Source of the DNA: Hymenobacter setariae
GTDB lineage: Bacteria; Bacteroidota; Bacteroidia; Cytophagales; Hymenobacteraceae
Direction of reading: 5' to 3'
Assembly (NCBI RefSeq): GCF_007713685.1
Contig: NZ_VMRJ01000006.1
Coordinates: 222,561 to 286,560, forward strand
DNA: 64,000 nt
Made by a program: the position numbers and the translations under genes. Position 1 is the first letter of the stretch. The number at the start of each line of letters is the position of its first letter. Shown here in pieces: positions 16,909 to 25,040 of the stretch. The notes under the pieces are model-generated. The model searched no databases, was not told where the DNA came from, and saw nothing but the letters and a program-made list of their open reading frames with translations.

Positions 16909-17325
16909 GTGAAAAACCTCTTCACGGCCGGATTACTGGCCAGCTCATTTGTATTGTTAGGCACTTCAGCCGCCCAGGCACAGTCAGCCACGCTTGGCGC
17001 TCCAGCAGCCAGTGAAGCTCCTGCTAAGGGTATTGACCCGGCGCGTACTCGCCGGCAGCAACAAATGACGCCTGAGGAAGCGGCCCGCGACCAGCAACTG
17101 CAAATACTTGAAGCCCGCACCGGCAACACTAGTTTCGGTGCTGCTAATGGTGGGGCCTATCGCCAGTATGATAAGCGCAACGGAGGCTTCACTGTGCGCA
17201 AGTTTAAGGCAATGCCCGGCCAAGAGAACAAACGGGGCCTAGGGCATCAAGCACCCGGCAGCATTACCAAAGGGCAGCCGCTAGTGCATAATCATGGCCG
17301 TAAAAAGAAATTCCTATTCTTCTAA
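16909..17325 (+). CDS. Small secreted protein of unknown function
   Basis: 138 residues from GTG at 16909-16911, which gives a textbook signal peptide (MKNLFTAGLLASSFVLLGTS, cleavage after AQAQ). A TTG five codons upstream (16894) is an alternative. The mature protein is hydrophilic: an Arg/Gln/Glu-rich patch ('RTRRQQQMTPEEAARDQQ'), then a basic Gly-rich segment and the very basic end 'NHGRKKKFLFF'. I recognise no domain. It probably is a periplasmic or surface protein. It lies 128 bp after mscL and converges on infB with a 38-bp palindrome between them. Confidence 0.65.
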   Translation: MKNLFTAGLLASSFVLLGTSAAQAQSATLGAPAASEAPAKGIDPARTRRQQQMTPEEAARDQQLQILEARTGNTSFGAANGGAYRQYDKRNGGFTVRKFKAMPGQENKRGLGHQAPGSITKGQPLVHNHGRKKKFLFF

Positions 17326-17397
17326 TCACAGTTTCAGACTTATTAGTTAAGCTGCGCAAATTTGTCTAGAAGAAGCTTAAAGCAATAGGTCAATACG

Positions 17398-17435
17398 ACA
17401 AGAAAGGGTCACCTAGCTAGGTGACCCTTTCTTGT
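17398..17435. terminator. 38-bp perfect palindrome, bidirectional terminator
   Basis: Positions 17398-17435 form a perfect palindrome centred on TAGCTA, containing AAAGGGTCACC and its complement. It sits between the convergent ends of the small secreted protein gene (stop 17325) and infB (stop 17459). Arms of 19 bp have practically no loop, so in RNA the centre must open. Confidence 0.75.
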
Positions 17436-17458
17436 TGCTTAAAACTCTGAACCTGTGA

Positions 17459-20400
17459 TTAGAGCTTACGCTTGATTTCCTGTTCTTCGAAGCCCTCAAT
17501 GTTATCGCCTTCTTGGAGGTCATTGAAACCTTTGATGGAAATACCGCACTCGTAGCCTTGGCGCACCTCCGACACATCGTCTTTGAATCGTTTGAGGTCC
17601 TGGATTTCGCCAGTGTGCTGTACAATGCCATCGCGTACCACCCGCACGCGGGTCTTGCGAGTGAGCGTGCCATCCGTCATCATACAGCCGGCAATAGTAC
17701 CAACTTTGGTGATGTTGAACACTTGGCGAACTTCGGCGTTGGCCACTATCACTTCGTGCAAGGTTGGCGCCAGCATGCCTTCCATCGCATCCTTCACCTC
17801 ATTGATGGCGTTGTAGATGATGGAGTACAGGCGTACGTCAATCTGCTCTTGCTCAGCAAGGCGGCGTGCGCTCTGCGAGGGCCGCACCTGGAAGCCGATA
17901 ATGATGGCGTCGGAAGCCGAAGCCAGCAGTACATCGCTTTCCGAGATGGCACCCACCCCTTTGCTTAGGATGTTCACCTTCACTTCGGGAGTGCTCAGCT
18001 TCAGCAGCGAGTCGGAGAGTGCTTCTACCGAACCGTCCACGTCGCCTTTAACCAGGATGTTGAGTTCTTTAAACGAACCGATAGCCAAGCGGCGGCCAAT
18101 CTCGTCAAGAGTAATGTGCTTCTTAGTACGGATGCTCTGCTCGCGGGCCAGCTGCTGACGCTGGGTGGCCAGTTCGCGGGCTTCACGCTCCGTTTCCATT
18201 ACCTGAATGCGGTCGCCGGCCTGCGGTGCACCCGTGAGGCCAAGTACCTGCACTGGAGTAGCTGGGCCAGCTACTTTCTTTTTCTTACCGCGATAATCGG
18301 TCATGGCTTTTACACGGCCGTAGTGCGGGCCAGCCAGTACCACGTCGCCTACGTTCAGCGTACCGGTCTGCACCAATACTGTAGTCACGTAGCCGCGGCC
18401 TTTGTCTAGCTCGGCTTCGATTACCGTACCTACCGCGTTGCGGTCGGGGTTGGCTTTTAGGTCGAGAAGTTCGGCTTCGAGCAATACTTTTTCAAGCAGG
18501 TCTTCTACACCTAGGCCCGACTTAGCCGATACCTCTTGGCTCTGGTACTTACCGCCCCATTCTTCTACCAGAATGTTCATCTGCGAAAGTTCTTCGCGAA
18601 TTTTCTCTGGATTAGAAGTTGGCTTGTCAACCTTGTTGAGGGCAATAACAATCGGTACCCCAGCAGCTTGAGCGTGGTTGATAGCCTCTTTCGTCTGAGG
18701 CATCACTGAGTCGTCAGCCGCGATTACGATAATAGCAATGTCAGTCACCTTCGCACCACGAGCACGCATAGCCGTAAAGGCTTCGTGACCAGGCGTATCA
18801 AGGAAAGTGATAGGTGAGCCCGATTTAGTCGTTACCTCGTAAGCACCGATGTGCTGCGTGATACCACCCGCTTCACCTTTTGCTACGCTAGCGCTCCGAA
18901 TGTAGTCGAGCAGCGACGTTTTACCGTGGTCAACGTGACCCATGATAGTCACGATGGGAGCACGCGGCTGCAAGTCTTCGGGGGCATCAGTCAGGTCAAT
19001 AGCCTCTTCGTCTTCTTCGGCCGAGAGGAACTCTACGTCGTAGCCAAACTCATCGGCAATAACCGTGATGGCTTCGGCATCAAGACGCTGGTTGATGGAT
19101 ACGAACATACCCATACCTAGGCACACCCGAATTACTTCGTTCACGTTCACGTCCATCAAAGACGCGAGGTCGTTAGCCGAAATAAACTCGGTGAGTTTGA
19201 GAGTTTTGGCATCAAGCTCGTTTTGGGCACGCAGAGCTTCGCGCTCTTCGGCAGCCATGCCACGCTTGTCGCGGCGGTAGCGGGCACGGTTGGCAGCGGC
19301 GTTGTTTTTGCCACCGCTCAGCTTAGCCAGCGTAGCCTTGATTTGCTCTTGAATCTGCTTGTCGTTCTGCTCAGGCGTAAGCGCAGGTTGGGGTGCGCGG
19401 TTGTTGCCTTGGCCCTGTCCACCCGGGCGGTTGTTCTGACCGGGGCGATTGCCCTGACCTTGACCGCCGGGGCGATTGCCTCCTTGACCTTGCTGGCCGG
19501 GAGCACCTGCCGGGCGGTTGCCTTGATAGCCACCACCTTGCTGGCCCGTACCAGGGCTAGTGTTGGCGCCGCCGCCCGGCTGGCCGGGGGCAGGTAGACG
19601 CTGACGCTTCTTCTGGTTGTTGTTATTGCCAACGCCACTCTTGCGCACATCAGACGAAGCCACAGGGCGAGGTCCACGGCCACCTGGGCCACGACGGCTC
19701 GAGTCAACTGGCAACTGAATTTTGCCTAGTACTGTGAGGCCCTTCAGTTGGTCAGCCTTAGCCGTAATAGTACCTTCTTCGGCAGCTGGTGCTTCGGCCG
19801 GAGCCGTAGGTGCAGCTGGGGCCGAAGCTACTGGCGCTGGTGTAGGTGTTGGTGCAGCAGGAGTTGCTGCTACAGGTGCTGGAGTAGGCGCTACCGGTGC
19901 AGGGGCTGCAGCAGGCTCTGGCTTAGCAGCAACTGGCTGTGCTGCGGGCGCAGGGGTAGGGCGCGGGGCTACTGGAGCTGCAGGCTGAGCCTGTGCTACT
20001 ACAGCAGGCCGCGGTGCCGGAGCTGGGGCCGGGGTAGCTACAGGTGTAGGTGCTGGAGCCGGCGTAGCGGGACGCGGAGGTATAACACGGCCTTTGCTAT
20101 CCAACTCAATCTTGCCTAGAACTTTTAGGCCAGGAGTTTTAGGTGCTTCAGTTACCGGAGCGGCTGGGGCAGCTGCCGGAGCCGGAGCTGGCTGGGCCGC
20201 CACAACTGGTGCTGGCGCCGGAGCTGCAACGACCGGAGCTGCTGCCACCGGTGCAGCTACTGGCGTAGGTGCAGGTGCTGCTGCTACAGGAGCAGGTGCC
20301 GGCTTAGGAGCTGGGGCGGGCGCGGCTGGCTTGGCCACAGCAGCTTGTGCTTGGGCATTCAGTTCGCTCTGGCGGCGCGCCTGGGTGTGGCGCTGCGCTT

Positions 20401-20587
20401 CCTGCTTGTCCTGTGCCGAGGCGGCAAATTCTTTTTCCAATAAAGCCACCTGCTCGCCGGTGAGCTTGGTGGTGGGCTTATTTTCTACCACAATCCCCTT
20501 GCGGGAAAGGGTCTCGACGGCCCGGTCGATACCGATGTTCAGGTCTTTGGCCGCCTGAATAAGCCGTTTCGGGGTTGCTTCCGCCAT
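17459..20587 (-). CDS. infB: Translation initiation factor IF-2
   Basis: 1,042 residues from the ATG at 20585-20587 (MAEATPKRLIQAAKDLNI); a longer start at 20623 is unlikely because it would overlap a promoter element. IF-2 is the GTPase that places fMet-tRNA on the 30S subunit. The N-terminal IF2_N helix is followed by about 330 residues of Ala/Pro-rich low complexity (about 85-300) and a Gly/Gln/Asn-rich stretch (about 320-420). The GTPase domain starts near 540: 'IMGHVDHGKTSLLDYIR' (G1), 'EAGGITQHIGAYEV' (G2), 'FLDTPGHEAF' (G3), 'ALNKVDKP' (G4). Domains II-IV complete the protein. It is the last gene of rimP-nusA-infB. Confidence 0.96.
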   Translation of the reverse strand: MAEATPKRLIQAAKDLNIGIDRAVETLSRKGIVVENKPTTKLTGEQVALLEKEFAASAQDKQEAQRHTQARRQSELNAQAQAAVAKPAAPAPAPKPAPAPVAAAPAPTPVAAPVAAAPVVAAPAPAPVVAAQPAPAPAAAPAAPVTEAPKTPGLKVLGKIELDSKGRVIPPRPATPAPAPTPVATPAPAPAPRPAVVAQAQPAAPVAPRPTPAPAAQPVAAKPEPAAAPAPVAPTPAPVAATPAAPTPTPAPVASAPAAPTAPAEAPAAEEGTITAKADQLKGLTVLGKIQLPVDSSRRGPGGRGPRPVASSDVRKSGVGNNNNQKKRQRLPAPGQPGGGANTSPGTGQQGGGYQGNRPAGAPGQQGQGGNRPGGQGQGNRPGQNNRPGGQGQGNNRAPQPALTPEQNDKQIQEQIKATLAKLSGGKNNAAANRARYRRDKRGMAAEEREALRAQNELDAKTLKLTEFISANDLASLMDVNVNEVIRVCLGMGMFVSINQRLDAEAITVIADEFGYDVEFLSAEEDEEAIDLTDAPEDLQPRAPIVTIMGHVDHGKTSLLDYIRSASVAKGEAGGITQHIGAYEVTTKSGSPITFLDTPGHEAFTAMRARGAKVTDIAIIVIAADDSVMPQTKEAINHAQAAGVPIVIALNKVDKPTSNPEKIREELSQMNILVEEWGGKYQSQEVSAKSGLGVEDLLEKVLLEAELLDLKANPDRNAVGTVIEAELDKGRGYVTTVLVQTGTLNVGDVVLAGPHYGRVKAMTDYRGKKKKVAGPATPVQVLGLTGAPQAGDRIQVMETEREARELATQRQQLAREQSIRTKKHITLDEIGRRLAIGSFKELNILVKGDVDGSVEALSDSLLKLSTPEVKVNILSKGVGAISESDVLLASASDAIIIGFQVRPSQSARRLAEQEQIDVRLYSIIYNAINEVKDAMEGMLAPTLHEVIVANAEVRQVFNITKVGTIAGCMMTDGTLTRKTRVRVVRDGIVQHTGEIQDLKRFKDDVSEVRQGYECGISIKGFNDLQEGDNIEGFEEQEIKRKL

Positions 20588-20620
20588 TCTATAAAGTCGC
20601 GAACGATACGTTCTTGGGTG

Positions 20621-20628
20621 CAAAGGTA
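20621..20628 (-). promoter_or_regulatory. Putative internal promoter element before infB
   Basis: Minus strand TACCTTTG, a full TAnnTTTG match, 34 bp upstream of the infB ATG. It supports the start at 20587 and suggests infB can be transcribed separately from nusA. No TTG at -33. Confidence 0.45.
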
Positions 20629-20711
20629 AAGATTAAATCTGGCCAGCAGGCTATAAACCAAGCCTACTGGCTCGATTTAATAATATCCCTGCGGGCGGTT
20701 GGCCCCGGCCC

Positions 20712-22079
20712 TCATTGGGCGGCCGGAGCGCTGTCGGGGGTAGCTGAAGCTGCAGGAGCCGCTTCGTCGGTCGGGAGGTCGTCGTCGTCCGCAAATTCTT
20801 GACGAATAATGCGGTATACATCGTCCACCGTTTCTTCTTCTAGCTCGGTGCGGCGCACGATGTCGTCCTTTTTTACAGCCAACACAGCGCGGCCCGTGTC
20901 GAGACCAATTTTCTTGAGCTCGGTGATTACCCAAGCGTCAATTTCATCGGTAAACTCGTCGAGCGCGATATCTTCTTCGTAGTCGGTGGCTTCGCGGAAG
21001 ACGTCGATTTCCATGCCTACCAGGCGCGAAGCCAACTTGATGTTAGCACCACCCCGGCCAATGGCCAGACTCACTTGGTCTGGCTTCATGAACACGGAAA
21101 CCCGGCCAGTTTGTTCACTGATTTTCATTGAACCTACCTTGGCTGGGCTCAAGGCCCGGGCAATGAACAGTTCTAGGTTATCAGTGTAGTTGATGATGTC
21201 GATGTTCTCGTTCATCAGCTCGCGCACTACTGGGTGAATGCGGCTGCCTTTCATACCCACGCAGGCACCTACTGGGTCGATACGCTCGTCGTAGCTTTCT
21301 ACGGCTACTTTGGCGCGCTCGCCGGGTTCGCGTACTACGTTTTTGATGGTGATGAGGCCATCAAAGATTTCGGGTACTTCCTGCTCGAACAATCGCTCGA
21401 GGAAGGCCGGGGCGGCGCGGCTCAGAATAACCTTAGGCGTGCCATTCACCACATCTACGCGGTGCACTACAGCGCGTACGGTGTCGCCCTTGCGGTAACG
21501 GTCTTTCGGAATTTGCTCGCTTTTGGGCAGTACTAGCTCGTTCTCATCCTTGTCCAGAATAAGAGCTTCGCGGCTCCATACCTGGTAGACTTCGCCAGTG
21601 ATGATTTCGCCTACGAGGTCCTTGTATTTCTGATATAGGTTGTCGCGCTCCATGTCCTTTACGCGCTGAATCAGCGTCTGACGGGCTAGGAGTACAGCAC
21701 GGCGACCAAAGTCCTCAATCTTGATGGGCTCGGCTACCGACTCACCAATCTCAAAATCAGGCTCAATCTTTTGGGCTTCGTTCAACGGAATCTTGTCGAG
21801 GTCCCAGATGTCCTCCGAGTCGTCGTCCACGATTTCGCGGTTACGCCAAATCTCTAGGTCGCCATTGTCGGGGTTGATAATCACGTCGAAGTTGGAGTCG
21901 TCCTCAAACTTCTTGCGAATCATCGTCCGAAACACGTCGTCGAGGATAGACATCATCGTGGGCCGGTCGATGTTGCGGCTCTTGGCGAACTCCTGAAAGT
22001 TCTCGATGAGCATCCGGGCGTTCAGGTCAGCCGCCGCTGCGGCGACTTCCTGTGGGCTAGGGGTTGCTTTTTTAGCCAT
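20712..22079 (-). CDS. nusA: Transcription termination/antitermination factor NusA
   Basis: 455 residues. NusA binds RNA polymerase and nascent RNA, promotes pausing and hairpin-dependent termination, and takes part in antitermination. The N-terminal polymerase-binding domain covers about 20-145 ('SRNIDRPTMMSILDDVFR'). The S1 domain follows (about 150-225, 'VGEIITGEVYQVWSREA'). Two KH domains hold the RNA-binding motifs 'PVGACVGMKGSRIHPVVREL' and 'QVSLAIGRGGANIKLASRLV'. The C-terminus is acidic ('RQEFADDDDLPTDEAAP'), without the duplicated acidic repeats of E. coli. It is preceded by a 127-bp rimP-nusA gap with alternative hairpins and followed by infB. Confidence 0.95.
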   Translation of the reverse strand: MAKKATPSPQEVAAAAADLNARMLIENFQEFAKSRNIDRPTMMSILDDVFRTMIRKKFEDDSNFDVIINPDNGDLEIWRNREIVDDDSEDIWDLDKIPLNEAQKIEPDFEIGESVAEPIKIEDFGRRAVLLARQTLIQRVKDMERDNLYQKYKDLVGEIITGEVYQVWSREALILDKDENELVLPKSEQIPKDRYRKGDTVRAVVHRVDVVNGTPKVILSRAAPAFLERLFEQEVPEIFDGLITIKNVVREPGERAKVAVESYDERIDPVGACVGMKGSRIHPVVRELMNENIDIINYTDNLELFIARALSPAKVGSMKISEQTGRVSVFMKPDQVSLAIGRGGANIKLASRLVGMEIDVFREATDYEEDIALDEFTDEIDAWVITELKKIGLDTGRAVLAVKKDDIVRRTELEEETVDDVYRIIRQEFADDDDLPTDEAAPAASATPDSAPAAQ

Positions 22080-22080
22080 G

Positions 22081-22206
22081 AGAGATAATTTTTGGCCGCT
22101 AGCTTCGGGCTAGCAACTGTTAGCTTTTTGGAAATAGACAGCAGGTTGGGGGCCAGCTGCTTGCGTCGAGCGAAAAGCTAACAGTTGCTGGCTGTTAGCT
22201 GACAGC
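22081..22206 (-). promoter_or_regulatory. rimP-nusA spacer with mutually exclusive hairpins (candidate attenuator)
   Basis: Read in transcript order, the spacer holds AGCTAACAG (22200-22192), then CTGTTAGCTTTT (22184 down to 22173, part of a 17-nt arm 22189-22173), and finally the complementary 17-nt arm (22128-22112). Segment 1 can pair with segment 2 (9 bp, 7-nt loop, followed by four U: terminator-like), or segment 2 can pair perfectly over 17 bp with segment 3. The two folds exclude each other. A GCTAGC-CCGAA-GCTAGC hairpin follows before the nusA ATG. This is what the sequence shows; regulation is inferred. Confidence 0.4.
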
Positions 22207-22680
22207 TTACTTAAAGGAGATAACAACTTTTGCCTCCTTAATGTCCCCAAAAGGAAAAAAGGCAGCAGGTAGAGTGGTCTTCTTCGACTTTACTTTAATA
22301 ACTTCTTCCAGCTCAATGCCTTCGGGCGTGACGGCAGTAAGCGGACCCGTTTTTTCGGTGCCATCAGCCAGCTTTAGGGCGAGGCTGCGGCCAATATGGC
22401 GCTGGTACTGGCGCGGGTCGGTGAGGGGCTGGTCGGCGCCGGGCGAGGTCACTTCGAGCGAGTAAGCTGCCTCTTCGCCATACGCCTCTTCGAGGCCGCG
22501 GTTGAGGCGGCGCGTCACCTGGGCACACTCTTGGATGCCGAGGCCGTTGGGGCCGTCGAGAGTAGCAGTGATTTTGGGCATCACTGAGTCGGAAACGGTC
22601 AGGTCAACTACGTATAATCCGCTGTCGCCGAGGGCATCGGCTAGCAGCTGTTGAATACGGTGGCGGTCAAATTGGGCCAT
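22207..22680 (-). CDS. rimP: Ribosome maturation factor RimP
   Basis: 157 residues from the ATG at 22678-22680 (MAQFDRHRIQQLLADALG); a longer open frame extends upstream but crosses a terminator hairpin and a promoter, so it is rejected. RimP assists maturation of the 30S subunit. The N-terminal domain contains 'GPNGLGIQECAQVTRRLNRG' and the typical 'YSLEVTSPGADQPLTDPRQY' linking to the C-terminal SH3-like barrel ('HIGRSLALKLADGTEKTG'). The order rimP-nusA-infB is nearly universal in bacteria, which supports the call. Confidence 0.95.
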   Translation of the reverse strand: MAQFDRHRIQQLLADALGDSGLYVVDLTVSDSVMPKITATLDGPNGLGIQECAQVTRRLNRGLEEAYGEEAAYSLEVTSPGADQPLTDPRQYQRHIGRSLALKLADGTEKTGPLTAVTPEGIELEEVIKVKSKKTTLPAAFFPFGDIKEAKVVISFK

Positions 22681-22702
22681 GGTGGGCGGGGGGTAGGACA
22701 AA

Positions 22703-22731
22703 AAAAGAGGGGACTGCGCGTCCCCTCTTTT
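22703..22731 (-). terminator. Intrinsic terminator hairpin in the rimP leader
   Basis: Perfect 12-bp stem: 22703-22714 (AAAAGAGGGGAC) with 22720-22731, loop TGCGC, and a run of seven T on the minus strand. It lies about 20 nt before the rimP ATG and downstream of a full consensus promoter (22756-22786), so it should cut short part of the rimP transcripts. It may also end readthrough from the lipoprotein gene upstream. Confidence 0.8.
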
Positions 22732-22755
22732 CAGATTGAATACCAATTTCGAGTG

Positions 22756-22786
22756 CAAAGATACAGATTTACCTGGGGCTTTGCAA
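22756..22786 (-). promoter_or_regulatory. Bacteroidota-type promoter of rimP-nusA-infB
   Basis: On the minus strand TTG (22786-22784), a 20-nt spacer, and TATCTTTG (22763-22756): both promoter boxes match. The predicted start is near 22750, giving a 70-nt leader that contains the terminator hairpin at 22703-22731. Confidence 0.7.
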
Positions 22787-22869
22787 GTGGTAAGCGATTG
22801 ACCTGGGCAAGCCGTCGCTCCTAGGTGCTTGTGAGCCGACGGTGAAGGCTGCGGACAGGCACCTAGGCA

Positions 22870-23424
22870 TTAGCGTACCTCGAAAGTGCGTACAAAATCC
22901 TGAGCGGCTGACAATACTGTAACGTCGGCCTCGGTACCATGATGCCAAGTTAGCCGTGGCTGCACAGATGTATGGTAACGGCCCACTGGCAGCGGGGCGT
23001 TAAGGGCATGGCTATTGAAGGGATATGCATTGGGATATTTTGACGAAGCCACCCACGGAATGGTAAAGCTGCGTGCGCTATGAGCCGCCACGACTACGTA
23101 CATATTATACGTTAGGCTCATACTAGTATAAGGCTTGCCTACTAAGCTCAACTGCCCGTTGTCATCGCGGGATACTTCCATGAAGTGCGCGTAATCGAAG
23201 ACGGGATTATTGAAGTAGACTTCCTGGTCGGTATCGTTGCGCACTTCGTAGCGGAGTACGATAGCTTCGCCAGGCGCAAAAACAGCGGTTTCCTGTCCTT
23301 GCTCATTCAATACAAGGTAAGTCGCACTCACTGGTTGGTGAGGAGCTTCCGCTTCTTTTTTGCAGCTAGTGAGACAGCCTAGCAGCGCAGCAAATGGATA
23401 CAGTAAAATGTAGAAGTTTTTCAC
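22870..23424 (-). CDS. Lipoprotein of unknown function
   Basis: 184 residues with a GTG start (23422-23424). The N-terminus is a lipoprotein signal (MKNFYILLYPFAALLGCLTS then Cys21; lipobox LTSC), followed by KKEAEAP. The mature part looks beta-rich, with 'FAPGEAIVLRYEVRNDTDQE', which resembles Ig-like/intracellular proteinase inhibitor-type folds that bind or shape extracytoplasmic proteins, but I cannot name a family. It lies 62 bp downstream of the beta-barrel gene of the ECF sigma operon on the same strand and may be its last gene. Confidence 0.6.
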   Translation of the reverse strand: MKNFYILLYPFAALLGCLTSCKKEAEAPHQPVSATYLVLNEQGQETAVFAPGEAIVLRYEVRNDTDQEVYFNNPVFDYAHFMEVSRDDNGQLSLVGKPYTSMSLTYNMYVVVAAHSARSFTIPWVASSKYPNAYPFNSHALNAPLPVGRYHTSVQPRLTWHHGTEADVTVLSAAQDFVRTFEVR

Positions 23425-23486
23425 GTAAAGCGGGTTAGAAAAGTCAGTAAGGTGTTTATGAACAGAATATTGTATAAAGCCTTGGG

Positions 23487-24221
23487 CTAGTGACGCCAGC
23501 GTTGACTGCGGTCGTAGAGCAGCGCCCCTATACTTAGCATCACCTGGCTAGTGCGTTGATGGAAATTTTGGGTTTGGCCTAGATAGGTTACCTCGCGGGT
23601 GTAGGGTGTCAAGCTATGCTCGTAGCGAAGGCCAAAGTCTAAGCGCCAAACTTGAAATCCGAACCCCACCTGGCCTAGCAACTGCCCGCGCTCGACAGCG
23701 CCATACAAACTGCGGTATACTTCAGCAGTAGAGGAGGTGCCACTAGCACTCTGCCGCTGTTGTAAGGCTAGGACTGGCCCCGCTAATGCGTAGAAGTGCG
23801 GCCCTAGGTGCCTGCCTACCAGTGCTGCCACCTCGGCCCGCCGAATGCGATATCCGAAGGGAGCGTTGCTAGCTGGCTGATAGCCTGGGTCACTAGGCGA
23901 GCCTGCATCACCAGGATAGTTGAGTGGGTAGGTACTGCTGAGTGCACTAGTGTAGGCTAGCTCGAGCTGCGCAAACATGGAGCCCTCACCTAGCCGAATG
24001 CGGGCGTAAGCGCTGTAGCGGTTGCCCGTATCATCGAAGCGCACGGAGCTGGGAGAGGTTTGCAACTCGTAGGTACCTAGCTGCAAGCCCGACTCGCGTG
24101 CCCAGCTTTGGCTGACGTTGAAGCTGGCGGCCAAGCCAATGACTTCGACGCGCTGCGCCTGGGCCACCGAGGCCATGCACAGTGCGACAAATAGCGAAAA
24201 GAAAGCGTAGGAAAAGCGCAT
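23487..24221 (-). CDS. Outer-membrane beta-barrel-like protein, unknown function
   Basis: 244 residues. Signal peptide about 1-22 (MRFSYAFFSLFVALCMASVA, cleavage after QAQ). The rest alternates hydrophobic and polar residues with Tyr/Gly-rich strands ('YSAYARIRLGEGSMFAQLEL', 'LGQVGFGFQVWRLDFGLRYE'), as in the PorT-like/outer-membrane beta-barrel domains common in Bacteroidota. It ends with a hydrophilic RSQRWRH rather than the usual aromatic residue, which weakens the barrel call. It follows another barrel-like gene by 51 bp in the sigma-factor operon. Its cargo or partner is unknown. Confidence 0.6.
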   Translation of the reverse strand: MRFSYAFFSLFVALCMASVAQAQRVEVIGLAASFNVSQSWARESGLQLGTYELQTSPSSVRFDDTGNRYSAYARIRLGEGSMFAQLELAYTSALSSTYPLNYPGDAGSPSDPGYQPASNAPFGYRIRRAEVAALVGRHLGPHFYALAGPVLALQQRQSASGTSSTAEVYRSLYGAVERGQLLGQVGFGFQVWRLDFGLRYEHSLTPYTREVTYLGQTQNFHQRTSQVMLSIGALLYDRSQRWRH

Positions 24222-24272
24222 AAGTAAGGGCTGGGTGGAGGTAGAGTGAGTTGTAAAAGGACCTAGGGCAAG

Positions 24273-25040
24273 CTACCGGCCCAGGCAAAGCCCAAGGCGT
24301 AGGTTGAGAGCTAGGGTGGGGCCGCTCGCCCCGAGGTAATAAGTGGACGTAGCAGCTCCTGAGCTAAAAGCGAAGGGAATACCAGCATTAAAGTCAAAAA
24401 AGCCGTGACTGCCTAGGCGACGTTGCAAGCCATATAGAATGGCGCCATCAAAGCGGGCAAATGGCCCACTGCGGTTGTAGAAAAGGAAAGCAGTTTCGTG
24501 TGCTTGCCGGCCAAACCCTCCACCTAGGGCCACCGAGAAGTAGTTACCCGCAAAGTTGCCCGCACTCTTACCCAGCCGTAGGCGTCGCTCTAGGTTGTAG
24601 TAGTAGCGGCCCGCTACCTGTGCCCGAGCACAGAGTGCTTGCTCGTGGCTGGCCGTGCCTACGGGCGAATAGCTTAACCAATAGGGACTAATTTCGACTA
24701 GTACCGACCACGGTGCCCGTAGCTTGCGCTCATAGCCTAGGTGCAGGCCATAGCGGCCGTAGCGCACGGCACTCGGTACGTTACTGACCTCGCGCGACCA
24801 GTTGGCTGGCAGTAGTAGCAGATTATTGAGCCCAAGCTTCCACAGTTGCTCTTCTTGCACCTGCACGGGTGGGGCGGTGGTGCTGGCAAGCGGCGGCGCG
24901 GTTAGCACTTCCTCCGCATGCGTAGTAGTGGAGTCAAGTGGGGTTTGGGCGGTGGCAGGCTGGCTAGCACTGAGCCAGGTCAGCATACCCATTGCTAATC
25001 CAAACCCGGATGGTAGCAGGCGACGGTAGGGAATTGCCAT
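24273..25040 (-). CDS. Exported beta-strand-rich (outer-membrane barrel-like) protein, unknown function
   Basis: 255 residues with a signal peptide ending near residue 32 (SASQPATAQ). The mature chain has strand-like segments with aromatic girdles ('YGRYGLHLGYERKLRAPWSV', 'ALCARAQVAGRYYYNLERRL', 'TLALNLRLGLCLGR'), typical of small outer-membrane barrels. Its ATG directly abuts the stop codon of the DUF4097-like gene upstream (TAA-ATG), so the two are likely translationally coupled. It belongs to the ECF sigma-factor operon. Confidence 0.6.
   Translation of the reverse strand: MAIPYRRLLPSGFGLAMGMLTWLSASQPATAQTPLDSTTTHAEEVLTAPPLASTTAPPVQVQEEQLWKLGLNNLLLLPANWSREVSNVPSAVRYGRYGLHLGYERKLRAPWSVLVEISPYWLSYSPVGTASHEQALCARAQVAGRYYYNLERRLRLGKSAGNFAGNYFSVALGGGFGRQAHETAFLFYNRSGPFARFDGAILYGLQRRLGSHGFFDFNAGIPFAFSSGAATSTYYLGASGPTLALNLRLGLCLGR

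Noticed and set aside
19780..20340. Apparent simple-sequence repeat (GCT/GCA/CCG-rich)
   Set aside because: It encodes the Ala/Pro-rich linker of IF-2; low complexity is at the protein level, not a separate DNA element.
22681..22758. Longer start for RimP
   Set aside because: It would cross the terminator hairpin and the promoter; the ATG at 22680 matches the family start.
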